Shown here in pieces: positions 7,519 through 13,545 of a stretch of 19,579 bases of DNA (position 1 is the stretch's first letter; each line of letters opens with the position of its first letter). The DNA comes from Methanodesulfokora sp964525965. GTDB lineage: Archaea; Korarchaeota; Korarchaeia; Korarchaeales; Korarchaeaceae. The stretch spans positions 1 to 19,579 of the forward strand of contig CAZGKA010000079.1 of NCBI GenBank assembly GCA_964525965.1, in the 5' to 3' direction. Below the pieces are notes generated by a model that worked only from the letters and a program-made list of their open reading frames with translations, did no database searches and was not told where the DNA came from. The translations under genes were made by a program, and so were the position numbers.

Positions 7519-7533
7519 GAGAGGTCACCTCTC
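7519..7533 (-). promoter_or_regulatory. 15-bp palindrome containing the permease ribosome-binding site
   Basis: GAGAGGT-G-ACCTCTC is a perfect dyad with 7-bp arms just before the CTG start, and it contains the Shine-Dalgarno site GAGGTGA. In RNA it could form a 6-bp stem with a UGA loop. In DNA its size and symmetry suit an Lrp-type operator. A shorter version (GAGGT-G-ACCTC) precedes the RAM gene. Function is inferred. Confidence 0.5.
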
Positions 7534-7551
7534 GAGCTGACGTGATGGATC

Positions 7552-8004
7552 TCAGATCTCTTCCTTTATAACATCTGATATGACGGCGGGGCAGATCCGC
7601 TGGACGCCATCCAGACCTTCTATCTCCTTGAGTATGGCCCGCATCTCATCGCAGTCTCGGGCCCAGATCTCAACCATTATCATGTGATCTCCGCTCGTCA
7701 GGTATATCTTCTTGGCGTAGCTCTTGGACTTAAGGAAGTCGAGTATTCTAAATAAGTTCTCCGGCGCGGTGTCTATTCCGGTGAGCGAGATCGAGTTATA
7801 TCCTAGGGCTTTGGGGTTGACGAGGACAGTGTACCTCCTTATGATTCCTCTCTTCTCCAGCCTTGCAACCCTCTTTCTGACAGCTACATCCGTTATTCCT
7901 ATCTCTTTGGCTATGTCAGTAAATGATATCCTAGAATTAGCCAGCAACATCTCTATAATCTTTAGATCTTTGCTGTCGACAAGAACTTTCCTTTCTGCCG
8001 TCAT
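7552..8004 (-). CDS. Lrp/AsnC-family transcriptional regulator
   Basis: A 150-residue regulator with the full Lrp layout. An N-terminal winged helix-turn-helix spans ~10-60 (DLKIIEMLLANSRISFTDIA, then KEIGITDVAVRKRVARLEKRGIIRRYTVLVNPKALGY in the usual order), and a C-terminal RAM domain spans ~70-145 with the effector-pocket turn SGDHMIMVEIW and the closing strand VQRICPAVISDV. Lrp proteins act as dimers or octamers, bind ~15-bp dyads and respond to amino acids. The permease gene follows 33 bp downstream with its own TATA box and a 15-bp palindrome, and is the natural candidate target. The ATG at 8004 is about 30 nt below TTTTAATT and has no clear Shine-Dalgarno site. The effector amino acid cannot be told from sequence. 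Confidence 0.93.
   Translation of the reverse strand: MTAERKVLVDSKDLKIIEMLLANSRISFTDIAKEIGITDVAVRKRVARLEKRGIIRRYTVLVNPKALGYNSISLTGIDTAPENLFRILDFLKSKSYAKKIYLTSGDHMIMVEIWARDCDEMRAILKEIEGLDGVQRICPAVISDVIKEEI
7563..7573 (-). promoter_or_regulatory. TATA box of the permease gene
   Basis: On the minus strand GTTATAAAGG lies inside the 3' end of the Lrp gene. A start ~26 nt downstream (about 7542) gives a ~24-nt leader holding GAGGTGA and then the CTG at 7518, which supports that start. Confidence 0.6.
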
Positions 8005-8034
8005 CAGAGCATCAGTCTTCTTCCCTCAGCAGTC

Positions 8035-8044
8035 GAATTAAAAT
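8035..8044 (-). promoter_or_regulatory. TATA-like box of the Lrp gene
   Basis: The minus-strand ATTTTAATTC is centred ~35 nt before the ATG at 8004, giving a leader of under 10 nt by the usual archaeal TATA-to-start spacing. The rest of the 108-bp gap (8005-8112) shows only an A/T-rich stretch and no gene. Confidence 0.5.
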
Positions 8045-8085
8045 GTTGCTAATTCCCAACCCCATAGGTTCCAATTAGAAACTTT

Positions 8086-8100
8086 CCAAAAACAAAAACA
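8086..8100 (-). terminator. T-tract terminator of the ribbon-helix-helix gene
   Basis: Read on the minus strand this is TGTTTTTGTTTTTGG, starting 12 nt after the stop of the ribbon-helix-helix gene. T-rich tracts of this kind are the known archaeal termination signal. Confidence 0.6.
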
Positions 8101-8112
8101 GGGAGGGGCTAA

Positions 8113-8313
8113 TCATAGATAACGAGAGGAGACTATATCTTCGATCGCTTCATCAAAGAGTCTCTTGACTCTATCGGCCAGTTCGTTTCTGACGAATCCC
8201 TTTAGTGCTGCCTCTATGGCCTCATTCCTGTTGTTAAACTTTCCATCCTTGACCAAAGAATCGATAGCTTCTATCAGTTCATCCTCGACGTACAGGGTCA
8301 GTCGCTTGGCCAT
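8113..8313 (-). CDS. Ribbon-helix-helix (CopG-type) DNA-binding protein
   Basis: A 66-residue protein with the RHH pattern: the strand KRLTLYVEDEL (3-13), helix IEAIDSLVKDGKF, the turn NNRNEAIEAALKGFVRNEL typical of helix B, and a charged C-terminal tail. RHH proteins dimerise through the strand and bind palindromic DNA, often as antitoxins or autoregulators. No toxin gene is next to it: the neighbours are the Lrp gene and the M20 hydrolase, and it has its own promoter and a T-rich terminator. A single-gene regulator is therefore more likely than an antitoxin. GGTGA 5 nt before the ATG supports the start. Confidence 0.85.
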   Translation of the reverse strand: MAKRLTLYVEDELIEAIDSLVKDGKFNNRNEAIEAALKGFVRNELADRVKRLFDEAIEDIVSSRYL

Positions 8314-8348
8314 TTTTTCACCTGTTGGAGGGTAAGGTTCCCGCAGGG

Positions 8349-8361
8349 GTATTTAACTTTT
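8349..8361 (-). promoter_or_regulatory. TATA-like box of the ribbon-helix-helix gene
   Basis: AAAAGTTAAATAC on the minus strand lies ~40 nt above the ATG at 8313. The predicted transcription start near 8329 leaves a short leader that contains the GGTGA ribosome-binding site (8319-8323). Confidence 0.5.
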
Positions 8362-8380
8362 GATAAATGGCGGTAAAACG

Positions 8381-9574
8381 TTAGTCCATAGTCGAAGTGA
8401 GTATTAACTCCAGAGTCCTCACGAGGAGCCTTATGTCATCTAGGTACACGAACTCGTTGCTCCTGTGTATGTTGTTGTCCTCCCTTATGGCTCCAAATGA
8501 GACCACTGGAATGCCCTTCTTGAAGAAGTAATATCCATCATTCCCTCCAAGCTCGGCGGCCATTCCTCTGAACTTCCTATCCTCCCTGTCACCATACACC
8601 TCAAGATATGCCTTCTCAGCAGCTTTGACGGTCCTCTTAACTATTTCCTCGGAGGGGTCGGTCATCCACCCGGTGTTGGCGTTCTCCAATGAGATCTCTA
8701 GGGTAGCGTTTATCCCCAACCTGGTTATCGCTTGATTAAAGAACGAGTAAAGCTCCTCAACTGCTTCTTCTGGATCCTCGTCCGGAATGAGCCTCAGATC
8801 GAAGGCAGCGACAGCCTCCTCCGGAATGACATTCGTCTTATTTCCAGCTCTGAGTATCGTAAAGGTCAGCCTGCCCCACAACTTCGGTATCGGCGTATCT
8901 GGAGGGGAGGGAAGTTCCGAGAGCTTTCCTGCCCGGTAAGAGGAGAACTCCTTCATCTCAGTTATCAGCTCGCAGATCTGGGTGACAGGATTCACGCATC
9001 TGAAGGGGGATCCAGCATGTCCGCCGACCCCCTTGACCTTTATCCATCCAGGAACCGCCCCGCTGGCTCCTATCGCAACATAGCTCACCGAGGAATCCAG
9101 TATTATGGCCGCATCGGACCTGAAGCCTGAATCTATTACCTCCCTGATTCCAACCCCGCCCAGCTCCTCTCCACCGACTATGACTGCCACGGGGTTGTAC
9201 CTCAGCTTTCTCCCCTTGAGCTTCCTGAAGACCTCGTAGGTGATGACGATTCCCGACTTGTCATCCGCAGAACCTCTTCCGTAGATCTTTCCGTCGATCT
9301 CCAGAGGAGTGAACGGATCCACAACTCTGTCCCCTATCCTCCACGGACCAACAGCGGGTACCACATCGTAGTGGCTCACTATCGCCAGATCCTCGTCGGC
9401 CCCAGCGTCCATTCTGACGATCACGTTGGGCATGCTGCCGACGAACTCCGGCTCAAAACCAAGCCCCCTAAACCTCTTAGCTACAAGCTCAGCGGCTTCT
9501 TTGTGGTTTAGCCTTTTCTCAGCATCTGTATTGAGTCTGATAAGCTCGAACAGGAACTCGACAAGGGAGGACAT
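8381..9574 (-). CDS. M20-family metallo-amidohydrolase / dipeptidase
   Basis: A 397-residue dizinc amidohydrolase of the ArgE/DapE/carboxypeptidase G2 group that cleaves an amide bond of a small N-acyl or dipeptide substrate. The metal and catalytic set is complete: His68 and Asp70 (SHYDVVP), the bridging Asp104 (GRGSADDKSG), the Glu136-Glu137 pair (GGEELGG), Asp160 (IILDSS) and His370 (NNIHRSNE). The dimerisation or lid domain (~180-300) includes GVGGHAGSP and GNKTNVIPEEAVAAFDLRL. Length is typical. GGTGA lies 4 nt before the ATG at 9574. The saccharopine-dehydrogenase-like gene ends 44 bp upstream on the same strand, so a shared amino-acid pathway is possible. Substrate assignment (dipeptide, acyl-ornithine, acyl-lysine) is not possible here. 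Confidence 0.9.
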   Translation of the reverse strand: MSSLVEFLFELIRLNTDAEKRLNHKEAAELVAKRFRGLGFEPEFVGSMPNVIVRMDAGADEDLAIVSHYDVVPAVGPWRIGDRVVDPFTPLEIDGKIYGRGSADDKSGIVITYEVFRKLKGRKLRYNPVAVIVGGEELGGVGIREVIDSGFRSDAAIILDSSVSYVAIGASGAVPGWIKVKGVGGHAGSPFRCVNPVTQICELITEMKEFSSYRAGKLSELPSPPDTPIPKLWGRLTFTILRAGNKTNVIPEEAVAAFDLRLIPDEDPEEAVEELYSFFNQAITRLGINATLEISLENANTGWMTDPSEEIVKRTVKAAEKAYLEVYGDREDRKFRGMAAELGGNDGYYFFKKGIPVVSFGAIREDNNIHRSNEFVYLDDIRLLVRTLELILTSTMD

Positions 9575-9601
9575 GAGCTCACCGAGGAGAGGTCCCAGTG
9601 C

Positions 9602-9612
9602 TACAATAAAAA
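9602..9612 (-). promoter_or_regulatory. TATA-like/T-rich element before the M20 gene
   Basis: ATTTTTATTG on the minus strand lies ~30 nt above the ATG at 9574 and ~7 nt below the stop of the saccharopine-dehydrogenase-like gene. It could act as a promoter for the M20 gene, as a T-rich terminator for the upstream gene, or both. Confidence 0.4.
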
Positions 9613-9618
9613 TGATGA

Positions 9619-10812
9619 TCAGATGTCCCTGCTCACCAAGAGCCTTACCCTGACACCTCTCCTGACGACCCTCTTCAGGAAGGGATCGGGCTCGAAGACC
9701 TCCTCTGGGTTCTTGACACCAGCAACTTCCACACCCTCACAGATCATCTGAGCTGCCACGCTAGCCGGCACCCCCACCATCATCGCTTGGGCGGACACCC
9801 CCCACGTCCTGCTGCTTCTGGTCTGAGCCGATACCTCCACAGCAGTCCGATAATCGCCCCTATATCCCTCGGCTCTGGCTATTATTATGTCGTAGTCGTT
9901 GGGAACGGATTTTAGTTTCTTCATATGCTCAAGAACTCTCTCTCTGACGAGATCTCGAAGAGAAACCTCTCTTCCTTTGTACAAGACCTTCTCCTCGCTA
10001 CATAAACCTATGTACTTGAGCAGCTTGTACTTGGAGAGCAGTTCCTTGGGAAAGGAGAGCTTGTAGTCCACGAACTTTACTCCCTTACTCTTGAAGTATT
10101 CTCCGAGCGTGTAAACCTCGGGATGTTCGACGTAATAGCAGTACTGCTCTCCCACGGGATCCGGAAACCTGAAGACCTCCTCTCCCGAGAAGGCCTCCAC
10201 TCTGATGACCCCCTCGGCGGTCCACACCTCCACAGGATCCGAGAGCTCGTCCACTATTGTATCAAATGAGTATGGAACCGGAAGCTCTATGCCCAGGGCC
10301 TCGTAGTCCGTGAGGTCTATCCATCCCTCCCTCAGGAGTATCCTCTCCACCTTGTCCAGCTCTAAAACCGCCTTTTTCGCCAGGATGTTGATGATCCCTG
10401 GGCTTCCTCCCATGCCCGCTATCGCCAGCAGACCTTTCCTTCTGAACTCAGGATCGTACTTCTTCTGCATCTCCACGGTCTCGACATCGCTTCCAAGATC
10501 AAGGTAGTTCACTCCCGCCTCGAGGGCGGCCCTCATTACATTCATTATATAGTAGTACGGTGCCCCGTTGATCACAACGTCGTGGCCCCTCAAAACCTCA
10601 ACGAGTGAGTCCTCGTCGGAGGCATCAACTTTAACAACCCTTATCTCCTTGGACGTCGTTAGAAGCTTCGCTTTCCTTGATAACTCATCTAGCCTCTCCT
10701 CGCTGACGTCGGCCAGCGTTATAACCTTGACATCAGGACTAACCAGGTCGTCGGCGAGATCGAGAGCGGCGCAGGACGAGCATATACCTGCACCGAGAGC
10801 GAAAACCCTCAT
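9619..10812 (-). CDS. Saccharopine dehydrogenase-like NAD(P)-dependent oxidoreductase
   Basis: A 397-residue protein of the saccharopine/carboxynorspermidine dehydrogenase superfamily. The N-terminal Rossmann domain begins MRVFALGAGICSSCAALDLA; the third glycine of the usual GxGxxG is Ser12. It continues with the acidic end of strand 2 (ITLADVS), VKVDASDEDSLVEVL, DVVINGAPYYY and GVNYLDLGSD, all characteristic. The family glycine motif GMGGSPGIINILAK (~133-146) opens the catalytic domain. GGAGGTGG 5 nt before the ATG supports the start. In this superfamily the substrates are amino-acid adducts such as saccharopine, carboxynorspermidine or lysine-derived intermediates; which one applies is open. 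Placement before an M20 amidohydrolase suggests amino-acid catabolism or lysine-related metabolism, but this is inference. Confidence 0.85.
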   Translation of the reverse strand: MRVFALGAGICSSCAALDLADDLVSPDVKVITLADVSEERLDELSRKAKLLTTSKEIRVVKVDASDEDSLVEVLRGHDVVINGAPYYYIMNVMRAALEAGVNYLDLGSDVETVEMQKKYDPEFRRKGLLAIAGMGGSPGIINILAKKAVLELDKVERILLREGWIDLTDYEALGIELPVPYSFDTIVDELSDPVEVWTAEGVIRVEAFSGEEVFRFPDPVGEQYCYYVEHPEVYTLGEYFKSKGVKFVDYKLSFPKELLSKYKLLKYIGLCSEEKVLYKGREVSLRDLVRERVLEHMKKLKSVPNDYDIIIARAEGYRGDYRTAVEVSAQTRSSRTWGVSAQAMMVGVPASVAAQMICEGVEVAGVKNPEEVFEPDPFLKRVVRRGVRVRLLVSRDI

Positions 10813-10831
10813 CTAAGCCACCTCCCAGACC

Positions 10832-10883
10832 CGTTTCATGGCGTTTCACCCGTTCTGAAACGAGCCCTTATTAACGTGAAACG
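10832..10883. promoter_or_regulatory. Operator-like array: four copies of CGTTTCA (two direct, two inverted)
   Basis: The 7-mer CGTTTCA occurs at 10832-10838 and 10842-10848, and its exact reverse complement TGAAACG at 10856-10862 and 10877-10883. All lie in the divergent region between the oxidoreductase and the secreted-protein genes. The copies flank the only TATA-like sequence (10866-10875), with the outer pair extended to the 8-bp match CGTTTCAC/GTGAAACG. This suits binding of a dimeric or cooperative regulator controlling one or both genes. The regulator is not identified. Confidence 0.6.
10866..10875. promoter_or_regulatory. TATA-like box shared by divergent genes
   Basis: CCTTATTAAC reads as TTATTAA on the plus strand and TTAATAAGG on the minus strand. 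On the plus strand a start ~26 nt below leaves a short leader with GGTGA (10900-10904) and ATG 10912. On the minus strand a start ~26 nt below gives a ~30-nt leader with GGAGGTGG before ATG 10812. Confidence 0.5.
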
Positions 10884-10911
10884 GAACCATCATATGTCTG
10901 GTGAAATCGAA

Positions 10912-11916
10912 ATGCGCGCTGGCGTGGGCGCGAGGGTCTTGGCTGTGACGGCCTTGACCCTCCTGCTACTGATCGTTCCAATCAATATAAATGCTACTCC
11001 AACGTCTGCGGACCAGACCCTAGCACAGGAGCTCATAGACCAGTACTTCGCCGCAAGAAGTGTCTTGATAAATCTATACAACTTCGTTCTCTCTGCTGCC
11101 GCAAACAAGACGCTGCCCAACCTGCAAGCGCAGCTGAAGGTGGTCAACGCCTCCATAGCAACTGCCGACAAGCTCATAGCCGAGGCCCAAAGTAGTTATC
11201 AGAGCGGCGACTATCTAAAGGCAAAGACCCTGGCTCTGATGGCCATAAACAAATTAACTCCAGCATACCATATCCTCAACGCGATCTTGAAGGAGCTCAA
11301 TCTCATAAACTCCACAGTGCTCGGCGTTTACTATAAGACCCTGGAGATGGTGGGCTTCTGCGAGAGGGAGAAGCTCTTCCTGAACAAGGTAAATCAGTCC
11401 GTGATAGCGGCTAAAATGCACGGAATTAACGTCACAAACATAACCGAGAACCTGACCAAGCTCTGTAAGAGGCTGAACAACATGTCCATGATCCTCAACA
11501 GAACCCTAAGCATGATCAAGAACATGACCTGCAACATGACCTGCAAGGGTACTCTTCACAACATGACCAGAAAACTTGTCATGGTGATGAACAGGACCAT
11601 GAACATGACTCTTAACGTCTCAATGAACACGTTCAGTAACATGGTTCGGGTCATGAACAAAATGATGCTCAAGATAACAGATCAGCTCAAGCTCAAGTTG
11701 AAGCTGCTGATGTCCCAGGTGGGCAAGCACATGGGATCGGTAGTGCTCAACATGACGGGTGACAACTTCACTGGTGTAGGCTTAGGACTCCACTATCACG
11801 AGAAAGGCCACGGTGCTCCTACCAACACCACGAACACCACATCTCACGTAGGCGGGCAGGAGAAACACGAAAAAAGTGGACACGGGAACCATAAAGGAGG
11901 CAAAAACGGCGGTTAA
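10912..11916 (+). CDS. Secreted Met/His-rich protein dense in N-glycosylation sequons
   Basis: I do not recognise the family. A GTG at 10876 and an ATG at 10894 are in frame upstream, but GGTGA at 10900-10904 lies 7 nt before ATG 10912. That start gives a clean signal peptide: MRAGVGAR, the hydrophobic VLAVTALTLLLLIVPI, then ININA-TPTS. The mature protein begins helical (~35-150; KLIAEAQSSYQSGDYLKAKT is TPR-like). The middle carries about 18 Met in ~95 residues, four Cys overall (two in NMTCNMTCKG) and most of the ~20 N-x-S/T sequons, often as NMT or NRT. The ~45-residue tail has seven His (HYHEKGHGAP, KHEKSGHGNHKGG). Heavy N-glycosylation on the cell surface and binding of soft metals (Cu, Ag) or Ni are reasonable inferences. 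A T-run follows the stop, and a membrane regulator gene comes next on the same strand. Confidence 0.82.
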   Translation: MRAGVGARVLAVTALTLLLLIVPININATPTSADQTLAQELIDQYFAARSVLINLYNFVLSAAANKTLPNLQAQLKVVNASIATADKLIAEAQSSYQSGDYLKAKTLALMAINKLTPAYHILNAILKELNLINSTVLGVYYKTLEMVGFCEREKLFLNKVNQSVIAAKMHGINVTNITENLTKLCKRLNNMSMILNRTLSMIKNMTCNMTCKGTLHNMTRKLVMVMNRTMNMTLNVSMNTFSNMVRVMNKMMLKITDQLKLKLKLLMSQVGKHMGSVVLNMTGDNFTGVGLGLHYHEKGHGAPTNTTNTTSHVGGQEKHEKSGHGNHKGGKNGG

Positions 11917-11921
11917 ACCCT

Positions 11922-11932
11922 AATTTTTTTAT
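11922..11932 (+). terminator. T-tract after the secreted-protein gene
   Basis: A run of seven T (11924-11930) begins 8 nt after the TAA stop, within AATTTTTTTAT. It is a plausible archaeal terminator separating this gene from the regulator operon downstream. Confidence 0.6.
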
Positions 11933-11963
11933 TTACCCTCCGCCCCCTCTTTAAGATCGGGAT

Positions 11964-11984
11964 CCTCCCTTTTTGAGGAGGTGA
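11964..11984 (+). promoter_or_regulatory. Strong ribosome-binding site in a small hairpin, before the membrane regulator
   Basis: AGGAGGTGA (11976-11984) is a near-full Shine-Dalgarno match 7 nt before the TTG start at 11992 and decides that start. CCTCC at 11964-11968 can pair with its GGAGG core (11977-11981) over an 8-nt loop. Confidence 0.55.
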
Positions 11985-11991
11985 GTATTCC

Positions 11992-12933
11992 TTGAAGCTA
12001 AAATCGCTCACGGCGATCTTGATCATGCTAGCTATATATCAATCGCTGCTTCTATCAGCCCTCCCTTCACCGGTCAACGTTAAAGTGGAGGTGTTTCCCG
12101 ACGGATGGTCCTATGTAGAAGCTAGATATGAAGTGCCGGAACCAGGCAAGGTTCTCCAGATATCCATCCCTGTTTCACATTATGAGAACCTGATGGTGGT
12201 CGATGACCAAAACCTGCTTCTGAACTTTTCCGTGAGCGAGGGTCAGGTATACGTCCAGACAAATCCCTCCACGAAGTACATCATCGTGATGTATCAGACT
12301 CCCTCTCTGACGCATAAGGACGGGATAATGTGGAACCTGACAATCAGATATTCCGCGTCGACCGTGAAGATCGTTCTACCGAAGGGTGCTGTCGTAGTGG
12401 GCATGTCCAGCAGTCCATCTTCCCTGAACACAGTGAACGGCGTAACGACCCTGACCTTCGGTGGGGCATCGTGGATCACGTATGTGCTCCCACCTCCTGT
12501 GAACTCCACCAAAGCTAATACGAGGAGAAGCTCCTCTCAGGTAGGTAATCAACAAGAAGGTGCAGCGCAACCGGCCGGAGGGCAGACGCATCCTTCTGGT
12601 GCAGCCACCTCGATCCATCCTTTAACGGCCGGGAACGTGTTCACGCTTGCTATCGTGGCCGTTGTAGCAATAGTGGTTGTGGCCGTCGTTCTGTTAAGTA
12701 GAAGATCCTCATCCCGCAAGGGGGAGAGGACTCCCCTTACAGAGGAGGAAGAGGCAATACTGGATGAGATCAGGAGGAGAGGGGGACGTGCTTATCAATC
12801 GGAGATAGTCCGCTCATTGGATCTCCCCAAGACCACCGTCTGGAGGAGGCTGAGAAGGCTCGAGAGCAAGGGGTACATAGACATCATTAAGACGGACAAG
12901 GGCAACTTGGCTGTGCTCAGGAGGAGCGAGTAA
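11992..12933 (+). CDS. Membrane-anchored winged-helix transcriptional regulator with extracytoplasmic domain
   Basis: A 313-residue predicted one-component sensor that spans the membrane. Residues 1-23 are a signal peptide or anchor (LTAILIMLAIYQSLLLSALP). Residues ~27-168 form an extracytoplasmic beta-rich domain with sequons NFS and NLT; the domain is not recognised. Residues ~170-212 are a Ser/Gly/Gln/Pro-rich linker, and ~216-235 a transmembrane helix (FTLAIVAVVAIVVVAVVLL) followed by a basic stop-transfer RRSSSRKGER. Residues ~248-313 are a winged helix (EEAILDEIRRRGG, AYQSEIVRSLDLPKTTVWRR, LRRLESKGYIDIIK). This layout matches the archaeal membrane-associated regulators grouped as COG2512. 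Its start is TTG with a near-perfect ribosome-binding site. It is followed after 1 bp by a putative antitoxin-PIN pair and preceded by the Met/His-rich secreted protein, a possible ligand partner or target. Confidence 0.88.
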   Translation: MKLKSLTAILIMLAIYQSLLLSALPSPVNVKVEVFPDGWSYVEARYEVPEPGKVLQISIPVSHYENLMVVDDQNLLLNFSVSEGQVYVQTNPSTKYIIVMYQTPSLTHKDGIMWNLTIRYSASTVKIVLPKGAVVVGMSSSPSSLNTVNGVTTLTFGGASWITYVLPPPVNSTKANTRRSSSQVGNQQEGAAQPAGGQTHPSGAATSIHPLTAGNVFTLAIVAVVAIVVVAVVLLSRRSSSRKGERTPLTEEEEAILDEIRRRGGRAYQSEIVRSLDLPKTTVWRRLRRLESKGYIDIIKTDKGNLAVLRRSE

Positions 12934-12934
12934 G

Positions 12935-13150
12935 TTGCCTGTTATCTACATTCGGGGGAGGAGGGCTGAAGCTGAGGCTAGACTAGCGGAAATTCTCAAT
13001 TTAAGAGACGGGGACGTCATCGTTGTAACAAATTGGAGAGGAAGAGCAAGGGTTATGATTCTCAGGCGCGACAGGGACAGATGGGTTCTCAACAGGAAGG
13101 TGACCCCTTCCCTAATAGATGAGGTCATAGCTTGGGGTGCGAGATCTTGA
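12935..13150 (+). CDS. Small basic protein, putative antitoxin partner of the PIN protein
   Basis: A 71-residue protein I cannot place in a named antitoxin family. It reads as helix-rich at the start (RAEAEARLAEILNL), then a compact hairpin DGDVIVVTNWRGRARVMILRR recalling the SpoVT/AbrB swapped-hairpin shape, and ends VTPSLIDEVIAWGARS. Eighteen residues are Arg or Lys, consistent with nucleic-acid binding. The TTG start at 12935 is one base after the regulator stop, with AGGAGG 10 nt upstream. Its stop codon overlaps the start of the PIN gene (TTGA), the usual arrangement for an antitoxin-toxin pair. The antitoxin role rests on that context. Confidence 0.65.
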   Translation: MPVIYIRGRRAEAEARLAEILNLRDGDVIVVTNWRGRARVMILRRDRDRWVLNRKVTPSLIDEVIAWGARS

Positions 13151-13545
13151 GGGCGGTCTTGGATACAAACGCCCTGATCTATTATCTGTTTTCCGATCAA
13201 AGTCTCCACAAGAAAGCTAGGGAGCTCATGAACAGGATGTCATCCTGGGTGATACCGGATCTGGTGCTGCACGAGCTCGTATGGTTTCTCAAAGGCTCTG
13301 GATTCACCAAAGATGAGGCAGTCGAGGTCCTCCTGTCGGTGTTGACCGATAGGAGGACCACTCTCTCGCAGATAACCAAAGAGGACTACATAGAAGCGAT
13401 CTCCCTTCTCTCCGAGGGAGATATGGGGGATATAGAGGACGTGGTGATACTGGCGTTCGCGGCTAGGAGATCTCTTCCGCTGCTCACGTTTGACGAGGAT
13501 CTCAAAAAACTGGCCGAGGAAGTGGGTGTTTACATAATCACTTAG
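13147..13545 (+). CDS. PIN-domain ribonuclease, VapC-like toxin
   Basis: A 132-residue PIN-domain protein, normally a Mg2+-dependent endoribonuclease. The acidic residues are in place: Asp6 (AVLDTNALIYYLF), Glu43 (LHELVWFLKG), Asp95/Asp98 (GDIEDVVILAFAARR) and Asp116 (LLTFDEDLKKLA). A TTG at 13132 would add five residues. I prefer TTG 13147, because GGGGTG lies 7 nt upstream, the sequence then begins LRAVLDTN as PIN proteins do, and it overlaps the stop of the small upstream gene. Most such pairs are VapBC toxin-antitoxin modules; some archaeal PIN proteins are RNA-processing enzymes. The 3' end overlaps the convergent dsbB-like gene by 8 bp. Confidence 0.88.
   Translation: MRAVLDTNALIYYLFSDQSLHKKARELMNRMSSWVIPDLVLHELVWFLKGSGFTKDEAVEVLLSVLTDRRTTLSQITKEDYIEAISLLSEGDMGDIEDVVILAFAARRSLPLLTFDEDLKKLAEEVGVYIIT

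Noticed and set aside
8113..8313. Antitoxin half of a toxin-antitoxin pair
   Set aside because: No toxin-like gene touches it, and it has its own promoter and terminator. A single-gene RHH regulator fits better.
10876..10911. Secreted protein starting at GTG 10876
   Set aside because: This would put charged and polar residues (KRNHHMSGEIE) before the signal peptide and cover the operator copy and the GGTGA site. ATG 10912 has that GGTGA at the right distance.
13538..13545. Frameshift or assembly error where the PIN and dsbB-like genes overlap
   Set aside because: Both proteins end naturally for their families. The 8-bp overlap is tail to tail between convergent genes and needs no error.
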